From Bacteroidota bacterium (GTDB lineage Bacteria > Bacteroidota > Ignavibacteria > UBA10030), in NCBI GenBank assembly GCA_003519375.1, contig DOWV01000381.1:15921-31386 (forward strand): DNA of 15,466 nucleotides, given 5' to 3'. Shown piece by piece: positions 7,713-12,449 of the stretch. Positions within the stretch are counted from its first letter, which is position 1. The number at the start of each line of letters is the position of its first letter. The notes under the pieces are model-generated. The model saw nothing but the letters and a program-made list of their open reading frames with translations. It made no database searches and was not told the DNA's origin. The translations under genes were made by a program, and so were the position numbers.

Positions 7713-8627
7713 TCATTTCATGAGTTGATACAGTACCGCTTTCTGTACGTGAAGACGGTTTTCGGCTTCCTGGAACACGAACGAGGCGGAGCTATCGATC
7801 ACCTCATCAGTGACTTCATCGCCGCGGTGAGCGGGGAGGCAATGGAGGAAGATTGCGCTCTTGTTTGCCTTTTCCATCAAGGCGGCATTGACCTGGAACG
7901 GCCGGAAGATCGCTTTCCGTTTTTCCCCTTCCGCTTCCTGACCCATTGATGCCCAGACGTCGGTGTAGATCACGTCGGCGTTCCGAACGCCTTCGGAGGC
8001 GTCATGCACAATTTCGATACGTGCGCCGCTTTCCTGTGCATCTTCCTGGGCGTGACTCAGCGCCAAGGAACTCGGCTCATATCCTTTCGGACAGGCCACG
8101 GTGACGTTGACACCGAGCCGTGCGCCGGCGAACATCAATGAATGAGCGACGTTGTTTCCATCGCCAACATAACAGAGCTTCAACCCCTTCAGCTTGCCCT
8201 TGATTTCCCGGACCGTCAGATAATCCGCGAGAGCCTGACAAGGATGAGAATAGTCGGTCAGAGCATTGATCACCGGAATGGAGGCGTGCTTTGCCATATC
8301 GACCACGATCTGGTGCGCGAAGGTACGGATCATGATGCCCTGGACCATGCGTTCCAGGTTCTTTGCCACGTCGAACACAGACTCGCGTTTGCCGAGACTG
8401 ATCTCGGCCGGCAGCAAGGGAACGGAAAAACCGCCCAGCTGTTGAATCCCGACATCGAACGTCACCCGGGTTCGGAGTGACGGCTTTTCAAAAATCAGAG
8501 CGAGCGTTTTGCCCTTGAGTGCAGTCGCGAAGTGTTCCGGGTGCGCCTTCATTTCGGCAGCGAGCTTAAATGTACCGAGAAGTTCGTCAGGAGTGAAATC
8601 GCGTATCGTCAGGAAGTCTTTTTTCAT
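7713..8627 (-). CDS. argF: Ornithine carbamoyltransferase
   Basis: A 304-residue enzyme. The carbamoyl-phosphate site SLRTR is at 50-54, HPCQ at 128-131, the ornithine-binding DVWASMG at 223-229 (D224, S227, M228, G229) and HCLPAHR at 262-268 with the catalytic cysteine. All key residues are present, so it should be active. It transfers the carbamoyl group between carbamoyl phosphate and ornithine to give citrulline, or the reverse when paired with carbamate kinase in catabolism. It is the first gene of the five-gene operon, with a -10 box close upstream and only a weak AAGG eight bases before the ATG. Anabolic (ArgF) and catabolic (ArcB) forms cannot be told apart by sequence here; the arcC neighbour favours a catabolic or substrate-channelling role. 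Confidence 0.95.
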   Translation of the reverse strand: MKKDFLTIRDFTPDELLGTFKLAAEMKAHPEHFATALKGKTLALIFEKPSLRTRVTFDVGIQQLGGFSVPLLPAEISLGKRESVFDVAKNLERMVQGIMIRTFAHQIVVDMAKHASIPVINALTDYSHPCQALADYLTVREIKGKLKGLKLCYVGDGNNVAHSLMFAGARLGVNVTVACPKGYEPSSLALSHAQEDAQESGARIEIVHDASEGVRNADVIYTDVWASMGQEAEGEKRKAIFRPFQVNAALMEKANKSAIFLHCLPAHRGDEVTDEVIDSSASFVFQEAENRLHVQKAVLYQLMK

Positions 8628-8644
8628 CGGAGTGCCTTTGAATG

Positions 8645-8650
8645 ATTATA
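8645..8650 (-). promoter_or_regulatory. Consensus -10 box upstream of argF
   Basis: On the minus strand a perfect TATAAT lies 17 bases before the argF ATG. The predicted start of transcription, around 8638, leaves a leader of about ten bases. No good -35 is seen 16-18 bases further up (TTCGAT is the closest), so an activator or a lineage-specific sigma factor may be needed. Confidence 0.5.
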
Positions 8651-8665
8651 CACGAACACAGATAA

Positions 8666-8887
8666 CTATCGAAGGCCCGGAGCAGCTTGATCTGAGAAGT
8701 GGATGAATGAATTGACGCCGGCGAATCCATCCGGAGGTTCAAGCCAAAACAACGGGTCAAGTTCCGTGCCAACCGGGATGTCGAGACAGCACACGATGAA
8801 GGTAAGCATGGTTCCGACAAGAAGGTAGAAGTTTCCACGATTGGAGAGTCGGGTTGCAAATGTGGGAATTAAAGTATGAAGAATCAC
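8666..8887 (-). CDS. Possible small membrane protein or gene remnant
   Basis: A 73-residue frame starting at GTG. One clear hydrophobic stretch lies at about residues 19-36 (YLLVGTMLTFIVCCL), followed by a polar, Pro/Trp-rich tail. I do not recognise it. There is no ribosome binding site, and its 3' end reaches into the argF promoter region. It may be the remnant of a longer gene or a chance frame. Confidence 0.22.
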   Translation of the reverse strand: MILHTLIPTFATRLSNRGNFYLLVGTMLTFIVCCLDIPVGTELDPLFWLEPPDGFAGVNSFIHFSDQAAPGLR

Positions 8888-9011
8888 GTGCTGGCAAGCG
8901 CCAGAAAGCTGTTGCCTTTCCAGTGGAGTTTTGGTATTTTTATACCTGCGGCCTGTTATGAAAGTAACAGGCCTTTGTTCTCTCTAGTGAGGTGGTTCGC
9001 GTCAAAATCGG
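8688..9011. other. Gene-poor region between argF and tRNA-His
   Basis: Apart from the doubtful 73-residue frame and the hairpin at 8950-8980, nothing coding is supported here. A short AT hairpin (GGTAT/ATACC around 8932-8945) lies just before the stronger hairpin. The plus-strand open frame across this area has no homology I recognise and no ribosome binding site. Confidence 0.4.
8950..8980 (+). terminator. Plus-strand terminator-like hairpin
   Basis: GGCCTGTTA (8950-8958) pairs perfectly with TAACAGGCC (8965-8973) across a 6-base loop, and TTTGTTC follows. The T-run is only on the plus strand, yet no convincing plus-strand gene lies before it. It may end an unseen small RNA, or insulate the tRNA region from upstream transcription. 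Confidence 0.6.
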
Positions 9012-9084
9012 GCCACAAAGACACAAAGGCACTAAGGCATTTGGATCTTTTGGGATTTTCTTTGTGTCTTGGTGACTTCGTGGC
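9012..9084. repeat. 73-bp imperfect palindrome (CACAAAG-type interspersed element)
   Basis: The ends GCCACAAAGACAC (9012-9024) and GTGACTTCGTGGC (9072-9084) are inverted repeats with two mismatches. Inner stretches (ACACAAAGGCAC and TTTGTGTCTTGG) also largely pair. It ends 16 bases before tRNA-His. Small, degenerate palindromes of this composition look like non-autonomous interspersed repeats; no coding capacity is present. Confidence 0.55.
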
Positions 9085-9100
9085 GGCATCTTGTTCACAT

Positions 9101-9175
9101 GGCGGCCATAGCTCAGTCGGTTAGAGCGCCAGGTTGTGGCCCTGGAGGTCGTGGGTTCGAGACCCACTGGTCGCC
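9101..9175 (+). tRNA. tRNA-His (GTG anticodon)
   Basis: A full cloverleaf can be drawn. G(-1) is at 9101 opposite discriminator C73 at 9175, the pair that marks tRNA-His. The acceptor GCGGCCA/TGGTCGC has one G-U, the D arm is GCTC/GAGC, the anticodon stem CCAGG/CCTGG carries loop TTGTGGC, and the T arm is GTGGG/CCCAC. The anticodon is GTG. The 3' CCA is not encoded (the next bases are CAA), so CCA must be added. The 3' 31 bases are repeated at 9383-9413. Confidence 0.95.
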
Positions 9176-9186
9176 CAAAGAATTGT
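9145..9186 (+). repeat. Direct repeat, copy 1 (3' part of tRNA-His)
   Basis: 42 bases beginning GAGGTCGTGG and ending AAAGAATTGT are identical to 9383-9424. The first 31 bases are the tRNA-His T arm and acceptor 3' strand; the rest leads into the AATTG octamer array. Similarity continues at a lower level for another 35 bases. The offset between copies is 238 bases. Confidence 0.9.
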
Positions 9187-9217
9187 GCAATTGAGGAATT
9201 GTGTACTTGTGGAATTG
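9181..9217 (+). repeat. AATTG octamer array 1 (five 8-bp units)
   Basis: AATTG occurs at 9181, 9189, 9197 and 9213, with the variant ACTTG at 9205: five units in exact 8-bp register, three variable bases after each. It starts five bases after the end of tRNA-His. Confidence 0.8.
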
Positions 9218-9225
9218 CGAGGTCA

Positions 9226-9298
9226 GATCCCGCCAAAGAGCGGCGGGATCCTCAATTCGGCGACAGCTCGTTGGGAAACACTCGCTGGCCGAATTGGG
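9226..9298 (+). repeat. Structured hairpin unit 1
   Basis: Two consecutive hairpins. The first pairs GATCCCGCC (9226-9234) with GGCGGGATC (9242-9250) around a 7-base loop. The second pairs CTCAATTCGGC (9251-9261) with GCCGAATTGGG (9288-9298, one G-U). After a 2-base GA bulge it continues as CAGC (9264-9267) with GCTG (9284-9287). The same architecture is repeated in unit 2 with compensating base changes. It could be a structured RNA or a palindromic DNA element. Confidence 0.7.
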
Positions 9299-9300
9299 AG

Positions 9301-9311
9301 TTGTGGCCCTG
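9301..9311 (+). repeat. 11-base copy of the tRNA-His anticodon loop region
   Basis: TTGTGGCCCTG matches tRNA-His 9134-9144 exactly. It sits between hairpin units 1 and 2, just after the shared AATTGGGAG end of unit 1, where the partial tRNA repeat follows unit 2. This suggests that whole tRNA-His-bearing units were once tandemly repeated and later trimmed. Confidence 0.5.
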
Positions 9312-9381
9312 TCCCGCTAAAAAGCAGCGGGATCCTCAATTTGGCAGCCACTCACAGAAGACGTTCGTGGGCCAAATTGGG
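9312..9381 (+). repeat. Structured hairpin unit 2
   Basis: TCCCGCT (9312-9318) pairs with AGCGGGA (9326-9332). CTCAATTTGGC (9335-9345) pairs with GCCAAATTGGG (9371-9381), with a 2-base AG bulge and then CCAC (9348-9351) with GTGG (9367-9370). Compared with unit 1, at least four base pairs have changed on both sides so that pairing is kept. The loops differ freely. Confidence 0.7.
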
Positions 9382-9382
9382 A

Positions 9383-9424
9383 GAGGTCGTGGGTTCGAGA
9401 CCCACTGGTCGCCCAAAGAATTGT
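9383..9424 (+). repeat. Direct repeat, copy 2 (tRNA-His 3' fragment)
   Basis: Exact copy of 9145-9186. It carries the T arm and 3' acceptor strand (9383-9413) of tRNA-His but no 5' half, so it cannot be a working tRNA. It lies immediately after hairpin unit 2. Confidence 0.9.
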
Positions 9425-9455
9425 AAAATTGAGAAATTGTGTAGTTGTGGAATTG
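9419..9455 (+). repeat. AATTG octamer array 2 (five 8-bp units)
   Basis: AATTG at 9419, 9427, 9435 and 9451 and the variant AGTTG at 9443, in strict 8-bp register. It is a diverged copy of array 1; the fourth unit is the degenerate one in both. It lies 49 bases before the four-helix-bundle gene. Confidence 0.8.
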
Positions 9456-9503
9456 TTAGAGTATGCACCTGAATGATTCCTCAATGTTCTTTATGGTGAT
9501 TTT

Positions 9504-9875
9504 GTGAATCAGGCGGCCGAACTGCGGGATCGTACAAGGAATTTTGCCGTTCGCGTTATCAAGATGACAGACGGGCTTCCAAGGCGGATGTCGACAGAGA
9601 TTCTCGCGAAACAGCTTGTCCGTTGTGCCACGTCTGCCGGAGCTAACTATCGTGCAGCTTGCCGTGCGCGATCGCATGCCGAGTTTGTCTCGAAAATGCA
9701 GATTGTCCAAGAGGAAGCTGACGAGACACAGTATTGGCTGGAACTTCTGTTTCGAGTCGGTGTGCTGACTGAGAAAGAGTACCTTCTGCTCGAGAGAGAG
9801 GCAAGCGAGTTGACGGCGATATTCACCGCTTCCGCAGCAACGGCGAGAAAGAGCAAGAACTCTTCATCACGCTAG
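9504..9875 (+). CDS. Four-helix bundle protein (23S rRNA IVP / S23 family)
   Basis: A 123-residue, mostly helical protein. The central signature runs from QLVRCATSAGANYRAA (37-52) through EFVSKMQIVQEEADE (60-74) to TQYWLELL (75-82), typical of the four-helix-bundle family first met in 23S rRNA intervening sequences and related to the Avd accessory protein of diversity-generating retroelements. The tail (110-123) is short and Ser/Lys-rich. The frame allows only GTG at 9504 after the stop at 9474; no strong ribosome binding site is seen. Free-standing members have no firmly established function; a basic, pentamer-forming nucleic-acid-binding role is known for Avd. The gene lies alone between tRNA-His and tRNA-Glu and is flanked by oppositely oriented AATTG arrays, which suggests it belongs to a small mobile or repetitive element. 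Confidence 0.85.
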   Translation: MNQAAELRDRTRNFAVRVIKMTDGLPRRMSTEILAKQLVRCATSAGANYRAACRARSHAEFVSKMQIVQEEADETQYWLELLFRVGVLTEKEYLLLEREASELTAIFTASAATARKSKNSSSR

Positions 9876-9889
9876 TTGAGCCATCCACC

Positions 9890-9926
9890 CAATTTCCCAA
9901 TTACCAAGTTCGCCAATTTCACAATG
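9890..9926 (-). repeat. AATTG octamer array 3, inverted (five 8-bp units)
   Basis: CAATT/CAATG words at 9890, 9898, 9914 and 9922 plus the variant CAAGT at 9905, again about five units with an 8-bp register. They face the opposite way from arrays 1 and 2. Read on the minus strand the units are AATTG with one ACTTG variant, as in array 1. The array ends four bases before tRNA-Glu. Confidence 0.75.
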
Positions 9927-9930
9927 TTCC

Positions 9931-10006
9931 GCCCCCATCGTCTAGAGGCCTAGGACACGGGCTTTTCAAGCCTGTAACACGAGTTCGAATCTCGTTGGGG
10001 GTACCA
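9931..10006 (+). tRNA. tRNA-Glu (TTC anticodon)
   Basis: Acceptor GCCCCCA pairs with TGGGGGT (first pair G-U). The D arm is GTC/GAC, the anticodon stem CGGGC/GCCTG carries loop TTTTCAA, and the T arm is ACGAG/CTCGT. The anticodon is TTC. Discriminator A is at 10003 and CCA is encoded at 10004-10006, unlike the neighbouring tRNA-His. A terminator follows 13 bases later, then a tyrosine recombinase, so its 3' end is a likely phage/island attachment site. Confidence 0.95.
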
Positions 10007-10019
10007 AAATTCAAAGAAT

Positions 10020-10061
10020 TCCACAGTTTTCGCTCGTAGAGGACTGTGGATTTTCTTTTTT
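10020..10061 (+). terminator. Terminator downstream of tRNA-Glu
   Basis: TCCACAGT (10020-10027) pairs with ACTGTGGA (10043-10050), and a run TTTTCTTTTTT follows. It should end the tRNA-Glu transcript and separates it from the recombinase gene. Confidence 0.75.
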
Positions 10062-10062
10062 A

Positions 10063-10102
10063 GAGTCACCACAGTCACCGTTTGAGTCACCACTCTGGTC
10101 AC
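10063..10102 (+). repeat. GTCAC direct repeats before the integrase
   Basis: GTCAC occurs four times (10065, 10074, 10086, 10098), twice inside the longer word GAGTCACCAC (10063-10072 and 10084-10093). Spacings are 9, 12 and 12 bases. They lie between the presumed attachment site and the recombinase start, a usual place for arm-type or autoregulatory binding sites. That role is inferred from position only. Confidence 0.5.
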
Positions 10103-10107
10103 TGCTT

Positions 10108-10129
10108 GCCTCCTAACCACAAAGGAGGC
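10108..10129 (+). promoter_or_regulatory. Hairpin sequestering the integrase Shine-Dalgarno
   Basis: GCCTCCT (10108-10114) pairs perfectly with AGGAGGC (10123-10129) across the 8-base loop AACCACAA. The right arm is the Shine-Dalgarno of the recombinase, four bases before its ATG at 10134. In the folded mRNA the ribosome site would be closed. Confidence 0.65.
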
Positions 10130-10133
10130 TACC

Positions 10134-11159
10134 ATGTTTCTCTCCAAATCTCCCGCCGGTATCTGGCATCTCTATTATACCAACACCGCAGGCAAACGCA
10201 CTAAGGTCTCTACAAAGACGAAGCTTAAAAGCCAAGCGTTGTCTTTTCTGAAGTCCTTCAGGCTTGATGAGCAATCCAAGCCAAAGAATATCTCGCTGGC
10301 GGAGTTTGAAACGGAGTTCATCCATTATGCCACGAAGAATTTCACTTCGAGCAATATCGAACTGTATCAAAGAGCCTTTAGGAACTTTATAGGTCTCTTC
10401 GGCAACATCCAGTTGCGCCAAGTGACTGCATTGCACTGGGACAAGTATAAAGTCTCTCGACAGAGATCCAATGAGAATAGAAAACCGGTATCACCCATTA
10501 CTATCAATATCGAGCTCCGATGCTTGAAAGCGGCCATGAACACGGCCATTCGATGGAATCTTCTCACGGTAAATGCGTTTGCTTCTCTAAAGCAATGTGC
10601 AGTGCCAGAAAGGGTTCCGACCTTTTTTACACGACCCGAAATCCATGCACTGTTGCAGTCCATCGAAGAGCAGTGGTTGAAGGAGATTGTAATGTTTGGA
10701 GCCATGACAGGTTTGAGGCAAGGGGAGATTCTACATCTGCGCTGGGAGGATCTAGACTTCGAACGTAGGACAATCAGGATACAATCGAGCATTATCCACC
10801 TTACGAAGGCAGGAAAGCATCGGATCGTGCCGATGAATGATATCACTTATTTGTTGCTGAGGAAGAAATCCGAGGATAGAAAAAGCGAGCTCGTCTTTAC
10901 CATCGAAGGGTATCCAATAAAGAGGGAGATGTTGTCTGTGCGGTTCAAGCGTGCCGTGAAAAAAGCGGGTATTACCAATGAGGGGCTTCATTTCCATTCA
11001 TTGCGGCACACGTTCGCAAGCTGGCTAGTTCAAAGCGGCGTATCGTTGTATGAGGTTCAAAAGTTGCTCGGTCACAGTTCTGCGGTTGTTACACAAATGT
11101 ATAGCCACTTGCTTCCGGATCAGATGCATTCAACCGTTAACAGGATTGGGATCGAATAA
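10134..11159 (+). CDS. Tyrosine recombinase / integrase
   Basis: A 341-residue phage-type integrase. The N-terminal arm-binding-like beta region (about 10-35, IWHLYYTN) is followed by a SAM-like core-binding domain (about 52-150) and the catalytic domain (about 160-335). The full catalytic set is present: R195 (GLRQGE), K225 in the beta hairpin, H288 and R291 (HSLRH), H314 (LGHSS) and nucleophile Y323 (QMYSH). It should be active. It starts 127 bases after the tRNA-Glu 3' end and reads away from it, the standard layout for an element integrated into a tRNA gene. Base composition is more AT-rich than the operons to the left, consistent with transfer. A near-perfect AGGAGG precedes the ATG but is buried in a hairpin. 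Confidence 0.93.
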   Translation: MFLSKSPAGIWHLYYTNTAGKRTKVSTKTKLKSQALSFLKSFRLDEQSKPKNISLAEFETEFIHYATKNFTSSNIELYQRAFRNFIGLFGNIQLRQVTALHWDKYKVSRQRSNENRKPVSPITINIELRCLKAAMNTAIRWNLLTVNAFASLKQCAVPERVPTFFTRPEIHALLQSIEEQWLKEIVMFGAMTGLRQGEILHLRWEDLDFERRTIRIQSSIIHLTKAGKHRIVPMNDITYLLLRKKSEDRKSELVFTIEGYPIKREMLSVRFKRAVKKAGITNEGLHFHSLRHTFASWLVQSGVSLYEVQKLLGHSSAVVTQMYSHLLPDQMHSTVNRIGIE

Positions 11160-11169
11160 GTGCCCACCC

Positions 11170-11197
11170 TGTCCACTCCCGAAAATACGAGTGGACA
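11170..11197 (+). repeat. Inverted repeat after the integrase stop
   Basis: TGTCCACTC (11170-11178) and GAGTGGACA (11189-11197) are perfect inverted repeats across ten bases, starting 11 bases after the integrase stop. No T-run follows, so a binding site is more likely than a terminator. The GTCCA core is the same as in the iteron arrays to its right. Confidence 0.6.
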
Positions 11198-11233
11198 CTG
11201 AAACACCATCAATTCCTTAGCAAAAACCCCAAT

Positions 11234-11358
11234 GTGTCCACAGTGTCCACTGTGTCCATACTTTTTTAATAGAGAAGATAGAAATAATGGGATAGGGTAT
11301 AGAGAAAAGTATATAAAGAGTTTGAAAAACCCCTGGACACTATGGACACACTGGACAC
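11234..11358. repeat. Mirror-symmetric iteron arrays (3 + 3 units of 9 bp)
   Basis: GTGTCCA occurs at 11234, 11243 and 11252, and its reverse complement TGGACAC at 11334, 11343 and 11352. Each triplet is in exact 9-bp register. About 75 bases of AT-rich sequence (with ATTAAAAAAG- and TATATAAAG-like runs) separate them. The two arrays could pair as a 25-bp stem with four mismatches. A lone GTGTCCA is at 11395. Iterons around an AT-rich core suggest a replication, excision or regulatory control site of the integrated element; which one is not shown. Confidence 0.7.
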
Positions 11359-11421
11359 TTTCCGCGTAAGTCATGAGAGTGTACCGAGTTGTGGGTGTCC
11401 ACAGCCGAATGAAACCTGAAC

Positions 11422-11832
11422 TCAGAGGTACACTTCTGGGTCACGCTGGTCCCACCAATCCAGGAGAGCTTCCTTTACAAACGGTCCAGGGCGAGTATCA
11501 TATGTTACCTCTGCTTCTCCAAGATCATCCAGATAGGCTGAAAAAGAGTCCCAGCGATCACGCAGAAAGACCAATAAGGTAGGATTGACTTCAAAGGTCC
11601 TGCGCCCCCATTCCTCATAGGGGCTAGATGTTAGGTCGTTGATAAACGCGATGAGATCTTCGGTACACGCTTCCCTGAGCTCGACGAATTTACTATAATG
11701 CGGGAAGATCAGCAACGCTTCTGCGAACGAGATCAGTACTTCTCGTGTGAAGATGTTATCGTGAATCGTGTTCCAGGTCTCGAGCACTTCCGAAGCCGGC
11801 ACAGTTTTCTCGTATGGGTCTGGTTGTGTCAT
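11422..11832 (-). CDS. Hypothetical acidic protein
   Basis: A 136-residue acidic protein, predicted mostly helical, with several Trp residues (TWNTI, EEWGRR, RDRWDS, LLDWWDQ). No signal peptide or membrane segment is evident, and I recognise no family. There is no clear ribosome binding site; its ATG overlaps the stop of the next ORF upstream as ATGA, so translation could be coupled. Small acidic proteins behind such a coupled partner can be immunity proteins or antitoxins, but nothing in the sequence proves it. Confidence 0.5.
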   Translation of the reverse strand: MTQPDPYEKTVPASEVLETWNTIHDNIFTREVLISFAEALLIFPHYSKFVELREACTEDLIAFINDLTSSPYEEWGRRTFEVNPTLLVFLRDRWDSFSAYLDDLGEAEVTYDTRPGPFVKEALLDWWDQRDPEVYL

Positions 11833-12236
11833 GACTGAATGTACCAGATCAACTTGGGAGGGTCAATATCGTGGTTCCCCCATGAGATGGGAATGTCCCA
11901 CATAGAAGAAAAAAACACTCCTAATCCTCCTGTTATCGCGAAATGAGTGCTGAATTCAAAGGGCTCAAGCGGTACTGAAAGCGATCCGCGTAACTGCGCG
12001 CACTGACGTTCAGTAGTCAGCAGAACCTCTTGAACACCAGCCCGTTTTTTGCTACGTTGTGACCTGAATCTCCGGGGCCAGCCGACCTTTTCACTACTCG
12101 CACTCGTGACGTCGCAGCATGCATTCGCCTCTTTCCATAAGGAATGTACGAGCATTGATATTAATTGCCGTGGGTGAATCGCCGCGGGAAGCTGAAGTGA
12201 ATGCTCTGGTGCGGATCGCCGATTCATTTGCCTCAC
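11829..12236 (-). CDS. Hypothetical ORF upstream of and overlapping the acidic protein
   Basis: A 135-residue frame beginning with GTG; it overlaps the downstream gene by 4 bp (ATGA). The N-terminal half is of odd composition, with a basic patch RRFRSQRSKKR at about residues 55-65. The C-terminal third looks more protein-like (FAITGGLGVFFSSMWDIP). No start signal is seen and no family is recognised. It may be a truncated gene whose beginning has been lost. Confidence 0.3.
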   Translation of the reverse strand: MRQMNRRSAPEHSLQLPAAIHPRQLISMLVHSLWKEANACCDVTSASSEKVGWPRRFRSQRSKKRAGVQEVLLTTERQCAQLRGSLSVPLEPFEFSTHFAITGGLGVFFSSMWDIPISWGNHDIDPPKLIWYIQS

Positions 12237-12449
12237 AGTGCATCCGACAGCTTCTTCATTCCGGACGGCTCCACCTCCACTCCTTTGCCATCACGTTCGA
12301 AGGTGTCGCGTTTGATTGCATCGCCGAGATGTTTCAGAGACCTTCGGTGCCGTTGCTCTTCCTTTCCTCCTGCTGCAACATTTAGACGAAAACGCGCCCG
12401 AGATATGTAATCTTCATCTCGACGGTACTATCAAATGAAAAGGAGACAT
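12237..12449. other. Intergenic region with possible coding remnant; leader of the lipoprotein gene
   Basis: On the minus strand a frame with no start codon stays open from 12427 to a stop at 12233. It is rich in Lys/Arg/Glu (for example RSLKHLGDAIKRDTFERD) and reads more like real protein than noise, so it could be the tail of a lost gene. On the plus side AAGGAG at 12440-12445 serves the gene starting at 12450. No promoter can be fixed. Confidence 0.3.

Noticed and set aside
6756..7949. 397-residue plus-strand open frame opposite arcC and argF
   Set aside because: It lies antisense to two clear enzymes with all motifs, and its translation shows no family signature; a by-product of codon bias.
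8876..9124. Plus- and minus-strand open frames over the palindrome and tRNA-His 5' end
   Set aside because: They run into a tRNA gene and across a terminator hairpin; no coding signal.
9383..9413. Second functional tRNA-His
   Set aside because: Only the T arm and the 3' acceptor strand are present; there is no D arm or anticodon arm in front.
9181..9455. CRISPR array
   Set aside because: Repeat units are 8 bp with no spacers of constant length and no cas genes; the two hairpin units are only two copies.
9134..9472. Open frames running through tRNA-His and the repeats
   Set aside because: They translate tRNA and palindromic repeat sequence and owe their length to the repetition.
11234..11358. 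CRISPR or DnaA-box cluster
   Set aside because: Units are 7-9 bp without spacers, and the word GTGTCCA does not match the TTATCCACA DnaA box.
12119..12385. 88-residue plus-strand open frame
   Set aside because: Opposite two other weak frames, without a ribosome binding site; composition cannot distinguish it from chance.
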